Source of the DNA: JAVVHE01 sp038238915
GTDB taxonomy: Bacteria; Pseudomonadota; Alphaproteobacteria; Sphingomonadales; Sphingomonadaceae
NCBI GenBank assembly: GCA_038238915.1
Contig: JBBSFH010000008.1
Location: 66,856 to 130,855, forward strand
Direction of reading: 5' to 3'
DNA length: 64,000 nt
Under the pieces are notes generated by a model. It was not told the origin of the DNA and did not search any database. It was given only the letters and a program-made list of their open reading frames with translations. Position numbers and translations under genes: made by a program. Below, one piece after another: positions 7,535 to 14,447 of this stretch. Each line of letters opens with the position of its first letter. The first letter of the stretch is position 1.

Positions 7535-8794
7535 ATGCGCACCATCTCCACCGTCCCCGCCCGTCGCCTGCTCGCCCTCGCGCTCACCACCGCGCTGACG
7601 CTCGGCGTCAGCGTAGCCCAGGCCACGCCCAACGACCGCGAGGCACCGCGCGGGCGCGAGGACCGAGCCGAGCCCGCCGCCCGCCCGGCTGCGCCTCCCG
7701 CCGCTCAAAACCCCGGCCCGTCCGCCCCCCGGTTCGAACCGCGCGGCCCCGGGACCGCCGGTCCGCCCGCGCAGTTCGCGCAGCCGCAGGGCGGTCCCGT
7801 CGGCCGCGCGCCCTTCGATGGCGGCGCACGCGGCCCCGCACCCTTCGCCGGCGGACGCCCGTTCGATCGCAATGTCGGCGTGCGCCCGTTCGATCGCGGC
7901 CAGCCTCGCGGCGAACAGGGCTTCGTCGGCAACCAGCCCGATCGCGGCCGCCCCGGCTTCGTCGGCGACCAGCCCGATCGCGGCCGCCCCGGCTTCGCAG
8001 GCGATCGGCGTGGTTACGACGGCGGCCGCCAGGGCATTGTCCAGGATCCCAACCAGCCGACCTCGCGCTTCGCCGATACCAATCGCCCCGGCTTCGATCG
8101 CGGCCGTGGTGGCGTCGATGGCCGCCCCGGCGATCCGCGCCAGGCCTTCGTCGGCGGCGGCGGTCGCGGCGGCGAGGTCCGCCACATCGATCGCGCGCGC
8201 GAAGACAGCCACGAACGCCGCGAGTGGGAGCATGAAGGCGGCTTTCGCGGCGGCGACCACGATTTCGAACATCACCGCCACGATTACCAATATCACGACT
8301 GGCACCGCGATAACGACGAGAACCGCCTGCTCATCATCAATCGCTACGGCTATTCGCCGTGGGGCTACGGCTTCCGCCCCGGCTGGACCAACTATGGTCT
8401 GGGCTCGTGGGGCGGCAATGTCGGCTGGGGCTTCGATCTCAGGTTCGGCTACTGGTATGGCCCCAGCTATTACAATCCCGGCTACGACTGGTGGTACGGT
8501 TCGCGCACCCCCTATCAGTATGGCGTGCGTGCCGACGAGCTGATCCTGCGCGAATCGGTCATCCGCGATTGGGCACTCTACTGGTATGATTACAACCGCG
8601 ATGGCTATCTCGATCGTGACGAAGTCCGCGCCGCCGGACGCGCGCTGCGCCAGCAGTTCGATTATGACGGCAACGGCTGGATCGACGCGCGCGAATATCG
8701 GTCCGCGCTGAACAGGCTGGGTGGGCGCGACGATCGCGGCTATGCGGGCTACGACGATCGCGGCTACGCCGATGAGGATCGCGGACCCTATTGA
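7535..8794 (+). CDS. Secreted EF-hand calcium-binding protein with Gly/Arg/Asp-rich repeats
   Basis: A 419-residue exported protein. A signal peptide (about residues 1-31, ending AQA) precedes a low-complexity Pro/Gly/Arg/Asp-rich region with QPDRGRPGF repeats. Then come an Arg/His/Glu-rich charged segment, a Tyr/Trp/Gly-rich segment (about 270-330), and two EF-hand loops, DYNRDGYLDRDE at 352-363 and DYDGNGWIDARE at 376-387. Both loops have the Asp/Asn ligands at positions 1, 3 and 5 and the final Glu. A good AGGAGGT ribosome-binding site lies at 7521-7527. The role is unknown; periplasmic or surface Ca2+ binding is likely. It ends 9 bp from the convergent crtC. Confidence 0.8.
   Translation: MRTISTVPARRLLALALTTALTLGVSVAQATPNDREAPRGREDRAEPAARPAAPPAAQNPGPSAPRFEPRGPGTAGPPAQFAQPQGGPVGRAPFDGGARGPAPFAGGRPFDRNVGVRPFDRGQPRGEQGFVGNQPDRGRPGFVGDQPDRGRPGFAGDRRGYDGGRQGIVQDPNQPTSRFADTNRPGFDRGRGGVDGRPGDPRQAFVGGGGRGGEVRHIDRAREDSHERREWEHEGGFRGGDHDFEHHRHDYQYHDWHRDNDENRLLIINRYGYSPWGYGFRPGWTNYGLGSWGGNVGWGFDLRFGYWYGPSYYNPGYDWWYGSRTPYQYGVRADELILRESVIRDWALYWYDYNRDGYLDRDEVRAAGRALRQQFDYDGNGWIDAREYRSALNRLGGRDDRGYAGYDDRGYADEDRGPY
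7919..7990 (+). repeat. 36-bp tandem repeat in the EF-hand gene
   Basis: Two 36-base copies (7919-7954 and 7955-7990), differing at one base, encode 12-residue units with the core QPDRGRPGFVG. A partial third copy follows. Unit length keeps the frame. Confidence 0.85.
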
Positions 8795-8803
8795 TCGCGG
8801 CCC

Positions 8804-9730
8804 TCAGCCAAGCGCGCGCGGCATCCTGAACGGCAGCATCGCGCGCACCCACGGCTGCGCGAAGCGGTCGAGCGAGAGCGTCTCGTGGACCGCGGTCGCG
8901 TCCTCGCCGAACAGCCTCGTGCGGATCGTCGAGCGCGCGTAGAACGGCGAATCCTCGAACGTGCGCTCGATTGTCGGCACATGGCCCGCGTCCGCCCGCG
9001 TCGCGCGCTCCATCCGCCAGCGCGTGCGCGGCAGCATCGCGCTCGGCGGCGGCTCCGCCTCGCGCACCGTCCCCGCGCGATCGATGCGCAGCGCCCACGA
9101 AAAGCCCGAACCATCGCGCCGCGCGCCATCGTAAAGCACCGCCGTATCCGCAGCGAGATGCGCGCGGGACCAGTCCCAGCGCGCGAACCCCGCCTCGAGC
9201 GGCTCGGTCCCCGCGTTGGTGTCGAGATACCCATCCCCGCTCCAGCGCAGATCGGGATGCCCCAGCGCCACCTCCACGCGTGCACGCGGCGCGATCGGTC
9301 GCCACACGTGGCGCGCATTGGCATCGAGCGCGAAGCCGCGCTCCACCAGCGCGTGCGGCGTCACCCGGACCTGCCCGCGCACCCGCGCGGGCCACGGCGC
9401 GCAGCGCTCGGCAAGATCGATCGTCAGCACGCCGCCCTCCCAGCGCAGACTGCTCGGCCCGATCGCGAGCCGCGTCGGCTGCCGGATCAAAGCCCCGCGC
9501 CCGCGCTCGGTCATCGCCCAGCGGCTGGCGCGCGGGCCATATAGCGCCACGTTGATCGCGCAGTGGTTCGCCGGATCGCCGCGCCCCGACCACGCATAAT
9601 AGGGCGAGAAGACGCTGCCGATGAACGCGATGATCGTCAGCCCGTGCGCGCCATCCGCCGAGAGCGCGTCCAGATACCACCATTCATAGCCCTGTGGCCC
9701 TACCGGCGTATCGAAGCGCGGCCCGCCATC
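8804..9730 (-). CDS. crtC: CrtC, carotenoid 1,2-hydratase (start unresolved)
   Basis: CrtC adds water across the terminal C1-C2 double bond of neurosporene or lycopene-type carotenoids, an early step to spheroidene/spirilloxanthin-type pigments. The conserved family start is clear: PRFDTPVGPQGYEWWYLDA, then GLTIIAFIGSVFSPYYAW and DLRWSGDGYLDTNAG. The protein runs to about 308 residues. In this frame no ATG, GTG or TTG exists within at least 40 codons upstream of that motif, or before the first conserved block. The coordinates given are therefore only the start of recognisable homology. Either a rare start codon, frameshifting from crtD, or a one-base error is involved (see findings). Confidence 0.85.
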   Translation of the reverse strand, partial: DGGPRFDTPVGPQGYEWWYLDALSADGAHGLTIIAFIGSVFSPYYAWSGRGDPANHCAINVALYGPRASRWAMTERGRGALIRQPTRLAIGPSSLRWEGGVLTIDLAERCAPWPARVRGQVRVTPHALVERGFALDANARHVWRPIAPRARVEVALGHPDLRWSGDGYLDTNAGTEPLEAGFARWDWSRAHLAADTAVLYDGARRDGSGFSWALRIDRAGTVREAEPPPSAMLPRTRWRMERATRADAGHVPTIERTFEDSPFYARSTIRTRLFGEDATAVHETLSLDRFAQPWVRAMLPFRMPRALG

Positions 9731-11187
9731 ACCGCATTCGCCGCCAGCCGCCCCGAGATCGCCGCCATCGGCACGCCCGCGCCCGGATGCGTCGCTCCCC
9801 CCGCCAGATAGAGGCCCGGCAGTTTCGTGCGCGCGGTCGGCCGCTGGAACGCCGCCGCCGCGCCGTGCGTCGCCCGCCCGTAGAGCGATCCCCCCGTCGC
9901 GGGGAAGCGCGCCTCGAACGCGCTCGGCGTGGTGATGGTCAGCCGGGGCTGGCTGAGGGTCAGGCCGCACAATGCCAGCCGTTCGTGGATCCGCTGCTCG
10001 CACCTTGCGATCTCCGCTGGACTGAGGGGGTGGGTATCGCCGGTCGGCGGCGCGTTCATGATGAGGTGGAGGCGTTCGGGACCAACGGGATCGGCACCAT
10101 CGCCCCGGTCCTGCGCGCAGAGATAGATGGTGGGATCGGTCGGCAACCGGTTCGCCGCAAGCTGCGCGAATTCGTTGGCGTAGTCCGAACCGAAGAACAC
10201 ATTGTGCCGGGCGAGCGCGAAGCCGTGCGTCGAAGCATAGCCGGTCAGCGTCACCGCCGATAGCGACCGCGCCGCCACGGGCAGCGCGGGGACCGCAGCG
10301 GCGATGCCCGCTCCGAACAGCCCGGTCGCCACCGCATTGGGGTCCGCGTTGAGGACGATCGCATCGGCACCAAGCTCTTCGCCAGACGCGAGCACAATGC
10401 CGCTTGCCCGCCCGTTTCGCGCCACGATCTCGCGCACATTCTCGCCGTACCGAACGCGCACGCCCAGCCCGGTGCCGACGCGTTCGAGCGCGGCGGCGAT
10501 GCGGTGCATCCCGCCATCGACCAGCCACACCCCTGCTTGCTCGACATGCGCGATCAGCATCAGCGTCGCGGGCGCCTCGAACGGCGACGATCCCGCATAG
10601 GTCGCGTAGCGCCCGAAAAGCTGCATCAAGCGCGGATCGCGAAAGTGCTTGCCCAGCGCGCGCCATAGCGTCGCATAGGGCCGGACGCGCCACAGATTGG
10701 CGAGCCCACCGATGCCCCCCGATGCCGCCGTGCCCGCCACCAGCCCAAGCTGTGTGGGCGCATTGCTTTGTAGGAACGGCCCGTCCAGCGTGTCGTGGAT
10801 GTGCTTGGCCTCGGCAAGGAACGCGCGATACCCCCGCGCCTCGGCCGCCCCCGCGAAGTCACCGATCGCATCCGCCGAGCGCGCGGGATCGGCGTGGAGG
10901 TCGAGCCGCTCGCCCGCCCTCCACGCATGGCGCGCGAGAACCTCTGCGGCGCGCACCGGCACCTCGGCCGCGAAATCCGCACCCGCCGCCGCGAAGATCG
11001 CATCGAACACCCATTTCATCGTCAGCACGGTCGGCCCAGCGTCCACGCCGTCGATCAGCCGCATCTTGCCCCCGCTCGTCGGCTGGCGCTCGATCACCGT
11101 CACCCGTTCGCCGCGCGCCGCCAGCAGCAGCGCGGCGGTCAGCCCCCCCACGCCCGCCCCCACGATCACCGTTCCCGCGTCCGACAT
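9700..11187 (-). CDS. crtD: CrtD, hydroxy/methoxyneurosporene 3,4-desaturase
   Basis: FAD-dependent carotenoid desaturase of the phytoene-desaturase family, 495 residues. The N-terminal dinucleotide-binding motif is VIVGAGVGGLTAALLLAARG, and the C-terminal FAD motif is GLYLAGGATHPGAGVPMAAISG. CrtD introduces the 3,4 double bond after CrtC hydration. The start at 11187 (MSDAGTV) is chosen because FAD-binding sequence begins directly after it; the upstream extension lacks homology. It is divergent from crtF with a PpsR-type site between them, and its 3' end overlaps the CrtC coding sequence by about 30 bases. Distinguishing it from CrtI rests on neighbours crtC and crtF. Confidence 0.92.
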   Translation of the reverse strand: MSDAGTVIVGAGVGGLTAALLLAARGERVTVIERQPTSGGKMRLIDGVDAGPTVLTMKWVFDAIFAAAGADFAAEVPVRAAEVLARHAWRAGERLDLHADPARSADAIGDFAGAAEARGYRAFLAEAKHIHDTLDGPFLQSNAPTQLGLVAGTAASGGIGGLANLWRVRPYATLWRALGKHFRDPRLMQLFGRYATYAGSSPFEAPATLMLIAHVEQAGVWLVDGGMHRIAAALERVGTGLGVRVRYGENVREIVARNGRASGIVLASGEELGADAIVLNADPNAVATGLFGAGIAAAVPALPVAARSLSAVTLTGYASTHGFALARHNVFFGSDYANEFAQLAANRLPTDPTIYLCAQDRGDGADPVGPERLHLIMNAPPTGDTHPLSPAEIARCEQRIHERLALCGLTLSQPRLTITTPSAFEARFPATGGSLYGRATHGAAAAFQRPTARTKLPGLYLAGGATHPGAGVPMAAISGRLAANAVMAGRASIRR

Positions 11188-11236
11188 TGCGCCTTGTCCG
11201 TCCTCCACCGCCCGTATCGGCGCGCACGGTGGGCGC

Positions 11237-11254
11237 TGTCCATATTTTCTGACA
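11237..11254. promoter_or_regulatory. PpsR/CrtJ-type operator between crtD and crtF
   Basis: The exact pattern TGT-N12-ACA is present (TGT 11237-11239, ACA 11252-11254) with an AT-rich centre TATTTT unlike the surrounding GC-rich DNA. It lies 12 bp before the crtF start and 49 bp before the crtD start, so a bound repressor would cover both divergent promoters. The consensus is that of PpsR/CrtJ. Confidence 0.75.
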
Positions 11255-11266
11255 CATGCGCTGGCG

Positions 11267-12394
11267 ATGAGCGTGCCCACCCCGCCCCGAACCCTCGCCG
11301 AGCGCTTGCGCACGTGGCGCAACCGCCGCATCGCCTCGCCGCGCTTCCAGGCGTGGGCGGCGCGTTTCCCCCTCACCCGCCCCATCGCGCGCGCGCAGGC
11401 GAGCGGGCTGTTCGATCTGGTCGCGGGCTTCGTCTATTCGCAGGTGCTCGCCGCGTGCGTCGAGCTGGACCTGCTGCCCATGCTCGCCGAGGGACCGCAG
11501 TCGGTCGATACGATCGCCACCCGCACCCGCCTCGATCACGCCGCCTCCGAACGCCTGCTCAAGGCCGCCGCCTCGCTCGGCCTCGCGCGCAAAACCGGCA
11601 CGCGCTTCATGCTCGGCCAGCGCGGCGCGGCGCTGCTCGGCAATCCGGGCGCGCTCGCGATGGTTCGCCACCACGCGCTGCTCTACGCTGATCTCGCCAA
11701 TCCCGTGGGCCTGCTGCGCGGCGAGCGTGGCCCCGGTGCGCTCGCCGCCTACTGGCCCTACGCGCGCGCGGCACGGCCCGAGGCCGCAGCCGCAGGCGAA
11801 GTCGCCCAATATTCGGCGCTGATGGCGGCAAGCCAGCCGATGATCGCCGAACAGGTGCTCGCCGCCTATCGGTTCGATCGCCACCGGCAGTTGATGGACG
11901 TCGGCGGCGGCGCGGGGGCATTCCTGATCGCGGTGGGCGCACGCTACCCTGCGCTCGCGTTGCGCGCCTTCGATCTGCCCGCCGTCGCCGAAGTCGCACG
12001 CGCGGCAATGGTCGAAAGCGGCCTCGGTGCCCGCGCAGACGCGATCGGCGGCGACATGTTCGAAGGTGCGCTGCCCGTCGGCGCGGATGTCGTGAGCCTC
12101 GTGCGCGTGCTCCACGATCACGATGACTCGGCGGCGATGTCGTTACTGCGGCGTATCTGCGCCATCCTGCCGCAGGGTGGCACCCTGCTGATCGCCGAGC
12201 CGATGGCGGGAACGCGCGGCGCACAGGCGATGGGCGACGCCTATTTCGGCCTGTACCTGCTCGCGATGGGTTCGGGCCGCGCGCGCAGCCCCGCCGAAAT
12301 CGCCGCGATGTGCCTCGCGGCGGGCTTCCGCAGCGCCCGCCTGCGCGCCACCCCGCTGCCGATGATCGCGCGTCTGATTGTGGCGAAAGCCTGA
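11267..12394 (+). CDS. crtF: CrtF, hydroxyneurosporene O-methyltransferase
   Basis: SAM-dependent O-methyltransferase, 375 residues, that methylates the C1-hydroxyl created by CrtC to yield methoxy carotenoids. A dimerisation/winged-helix domain occupies the first half (FVYSQVLAACVELDLLPML). The SAM-binding motif DVGGGAGAFL lies near residue 211, followed by a catalytic-type region RVLHDHDDSAAMSLL. The start at 11267 follows the PpsR-type operator directly; the longer frame upstream runs antisense through crtD and is rejected. It sits at the head of crtF-bchCXYZ-puf on the plus strand. The 3' end contains another TGT-N12-ACA site. Confidence 0.93.
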   Translation: MSVPTPPRTLAERLRTWRNRRIASPRFQAWAARFPLTRPIARAQASGLFDLVAGFVYSQVLAACVELDLLPMLAEGPQSVDTIATRTRLDHAASERLLKAAASLGLARKTGTRFMLGQRGAALLGNPGALAMVRHHALLYADLANPVGLLRGERGPGALAAYWPYARAARPEAAAAGEVAQYSALMAASQPMIAEQVLAAYRFDRHRQLMDVGGGAGAFLIAVGARYPALALRAFDLPAVAEVARAAMVESGLGARADAIGGDMFEGALPVGADVVSLVRVLHDHDDSAAMSLLRRICAILPQGGTLLIAEPMAGTRGAQAMGDAYFGLYLLAMGSGRARSPAEIAAMCLAAGFRSARLRATPLPMIARLIVAKA

Positions 12395-12396
12395 CA
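12379..12396. promoter_or_regulatory. PpsR/CrtJ-type operator (distal bchC site, in the crtF 3' end)
   Basis: TGTGGCGAAAGCCTGACA fits TGT-N12-ACA exactly. It lies 10 bp upstream of the predicted bchC -35 box and 41 bp (centre to centre) from the second site at 12420. Paired sites a few helical turns apart are typical of PpsR/CrtJ cooperative binding. Confidence 0.7.
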
Positions 12397-12405
12397 GAAA
12401 GCTGG

Positions 12406-12433
12406 TTGACACCGTCATGTGTCAGGCTAGACT
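12406..12433 (+). promoter_or_regulatory. Predicted sigma70-type promoter of the bchC superoperon
   Basis: The -35 box is a perfect TTGACA (12406-12411) and the -10 candidate is TAGACT (12428-12433), with a 16-bp spacer. Transcription would begin near 12440. The -10 box lies inside the PpsR-type site at 12420-12437, a layout expected for direct repression. Confidence 0.6.
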
Positions 12434-12437
12434 GACA
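12420..12437. promoter_or_regulatory. PpsR/CrtJ-type operator over the bchC -10 box
   Basis: TGTCAGGCTAGACTGACA matches TGT-N12-ACA and is a strong dyad (TGTCAG/CTGACA). It covers the predicted -10 box of the bchC promoter, so oxygen-dependent repression of bchCXYZ-puf is the natural reading. Confidence 0.8.
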
Positions 12438-12439
12438 CT

Positions 12440-12496
12440 ATGAAGCGTCCATCTGAACTGACAGAGGCGCGCGCACCCGGGGGGGTCGCAGCGTGA
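12440..12496 (+). CDS. Possible 18-residue leader ORF before bchC
   Basis: ATG at 12440 opens an 18-codon frame (MKRPSELTEARAPGGVAA) whose TGA at 12494-12496 overlaps the GTG start of bchC. The ATG lies at or next to the expected transcription start, so it could be translated as a leaderless message and couple to bchC. No ribosome-binding site or homology supports it, and chance is quite possible. Confidence 0.25.
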   Translation: MKRPSELTEARAPGGVAA

Positions 12497-13428
12497 ACAC
12501 CCGGGCGGTAGTCCTCGACGCGCCCGAGCGCCTCGATGTGCGCACGCTAGCGTTGAACGCGGTCGGCACTGCAGACGTGGTGGTCGACGTGACCTGGGCG
12601 GGTGTCAGCACCGGGACGGAGCGGTTGCTGTGGACCGGCCGGATGCCGCCCTTTCCCGGCATGGGCTATCCGCTCGTCCCCGGCTACGAATCTGTGGGCA
12701 GGATCGTCGATGCCGGGCCCGAAGCGGTGGACCGCATCGGCGAGACGGTCTTCGTGCCCGGCGCCAACTGCTACGCGGATGCGCGCGGATTGTTCGGGGG
12801 CAATGCGTCGCGCGTGATCCTGCCAGCGGCCCGCGCGACCACCCTGCCCCAGTCGCTGCGCGAGGACGGCGTCCTGCTCGCACTGGCCGCGACCGCGCGC
12901 CACGCGATCGCGGGCGGTCCTGTGCCCGATCTGATCGTGGGGCACGGCGTGCTCGGACGCCTGCTCGCGCGGATCGTGATCGCGCAGGGCAATGCCGCGC
13001 CGACCGTCTGGGAGACCAATCCCGTGCGCCACGACGGCGCGCTCGGCTATCCGGTGATGCATCCCGACGAGGACACCCGCCGCGACTATCGCTGCATCTG
13101 CGACGCGAGTGGCGCGCCCGGCCTCCTCGATACCCTCATCGCCCGCCTCGCGCGCGGCGGCGAGGTGGTACTCGCGGGCTTCTACGAAGCGCCGATCCAG
13201 TTCGCCTTCCCGGCCGCGTTCATGCGCGAGGCGCGCATCCGCATCGCGGCTGAATGGAAGCCCGAGGATCTGGCCGCGGTGACCGCGCTGATCGCGTCGG
13301 GCGCGCTGTCGCTCGGCGGCCTCATCACCCACCGCGCGCCCGCCCACACCGCGCGCGATGCCTACCCGGTCGCCTTCTCGGACGCGGCCTGCCTCAAGAT
13401 GGTTCTCGACTGGAGCGGCGTACAATGA
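12493..13428 (+). CDS. bchC: BchC, 3-hydroxyethyl bacteriochlorophyllide a dehydrogenase
   Basis: Zinc-alcohol-dehydrogenase-like enzyme of 311 residues that oxidises the C3 hydroxyethyl group to the acetyl group of bacteriochlorophyllide a. The family signature VTWAGVSTGTERLLWTGRMP, the following VPGYESVGRI, and the nucleotide-binding region (LIVGHGVLGRLLARI) are present. The start is GTG at 12493, after a seven-G run; the first conserved residues (TRAVVLDAPERL) begin immediately, and no in-frame ATG is nearby. First enzyme gene of the bchCXYZ-puf superoperon; its stop overlaps bchX by ATGA. Confidence 0.95.
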   Translation: MNTRAVVLDAPERLDVRTLALNAVGTADVVVDVTWAGVSTGTERLLWTGRMPPFPGMGYPLVPGYESVGRIVDAGPEAVDRIGETVFVPGANCYADARGLFGGNASRVILPAARATTLPQSLREDGVLLALAATARHAIAGGPVPDLIVGHGVLGRLLARIVIAQGNAAPTVWETNPVRHDGALGYPVMHPDEDTRRDYRCICDASGAPGLLDTLIARLARGGEVVLAGFYEAPIQFAFPAAFMREARIRIAAEWKPEDLAAVTALIASGALSLGGLITHRAPAHTARDAYPVAFSDAACLKMVLDWSGVQ

Positions 13429-14447
13429 GCCTCGACGTACTCGCCCGCCCGGCGCTGCCCGCCGATGGTCCGAGCCTCAATGATTTCCTGCGCATGGAAG
13501 CGAGCATCGAGCCCGATCCCGTCCACACCGGCGAGATTACCAAGGAAACGCAGATCATCGCGATCTACGGCAAGGGCGGATCGGGCAAATCCTTCGCGCT
13601 GAGCAATCTGAGCTACATGATGGCACAGCAGGGCAAGCGCGTGCTGCTGATCGGCTGCGATCCCAAGTCTGATACCACTTCGCTGCTGTTCGGCGGCAAG
13701 AGTTGCCCGACGATCATCGAGACCAGCGCCAAGAAGAAGCTGGCGGGCGAAGAAGTCCGCATCGAGGATGTCTGCTTCCAGCGCGACGGGGTCTTCGCGA
13801 TGGAGCTGGGCGGTCCCGAAGTGGGGCGCGGCTGCGGCGGGCGCGGGATCATCCACGGCTTCGAGCTATTGGAGAAACTGGGCTTCCATGACTGGGGGTT
13901 CGATTACGTATTGTTGGACTTCCTCGGCGACGTGGTCTGCGGCGGCTTCGGCCTGCCGATCGCGCGCGATATGTGCCAGAAGGTGATCGTCGTCGGGTCG
14001 AACGATCTGCAATCACTGTATGTCGCGAACAATGTCTGCAAGGCGGTCGAATATTTCCGCAAAATGGGCGGCAATGTCGGCGTCGCGGGCATCCTCATCA
14101 ACAAGGATGACGGCTCGGGCGAGGCGCAGGCATTTGCCGAGGCGGTCGGCATCCCCGTGCTGATCTCGATCCCCGCGAACGAGGACATCCGCAAGAAGTC
14201 CGCCAACTACCAGATCATCGGCACGCCCGGCGGCCAGTGGGGCTCGCTATTCGAGCAACTGGGCGAGAATGTCGCCGCCGCGCCGCCGGTGCGTCCCACC
14301 CCGCTCACGAGCGACGGCCTGCTCGCGCTGTTCAGCCCCGAGGAAACCGGCGCGAACGTCACGCTGCGCCCCGCCACCCAAGCGGACATGCGCGGCGCGA
14401 GCTACGAAGCGAAGCCGAGCCTCGAAGTGGTGTATGATGCTGTCTGA
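13425..14447 (+). CDS. bchX: BchX, chlorophyllide a reductase iron protein
   Basis: NifH-like ATPase subunit of chlorophyllide a reductase (COR), 340 residues. It delivers electrons to the BchYZ catalytic complex, reducing ring B to the bacteriochlorin level. Seen: P-loop GKGGSGKS at 49-56, switch I with DPKSD, the two 4Fe-4S ligands C137 (GRGCGGRG) and C172 (DVVCGGFG). As is typical of BchX it has an N-terminal extension and a C-terminal tail compared with BchL. Start at 13425 overlaps bchC (ATGA) and its end overlaps bchY by 14 bp. The complex is oxygen sensitive. Confidence 0.97.
   Translation: MSLDVLARPALPADGPSLNDFLRMEASIEPDPVHTGEITKETQIIAIYGKGGSGKSFALSNLSYMMAQQGKRVLLIGCDPKSDTTSLLFGGKSCPTIIETSAKKKLAGEEVRIEDVCFQRDGVFAMELGGPEVGRGCGGRGIIHGFELLEKLGFHDWGFDYVLLDFLGDVVCGGFGLPIARDMCQKVIVVGSNDLQSLYVANNVCKAVEYFRKMGGNVGVAGILINKDDGSGEAQAFAEAVGIPVLISIPANEDIRKKSANYQIIGTPGGQWGSLFEQLGENVAAAPPVRPTPLTSDGLLALFSPEETGANVTLRPATQADMRGASYEAKPSLEVVYDAV

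Noticed and set aside
7919..8008. CRISPR-like short repeats
   Set aside because: The units are in-frame 36-bp tandem copies without spacers, inside a coding region.
7139..8305. 388-residue minus-strand frame opposite aspS and the EF-hand gene
   Set aside because: GC-rich antisense shadow with Ala/Gly-rich, featureless sequence and no start signals; both plus-strand genes are clear.
9731..10693. Long minus-strand frame upstream of CrtC sequence, making a 629-residue protein
   Set aside because: It is the +1 shadow of crtD; codons there do not encode a recognisable protein. Only the CrtC part is real.
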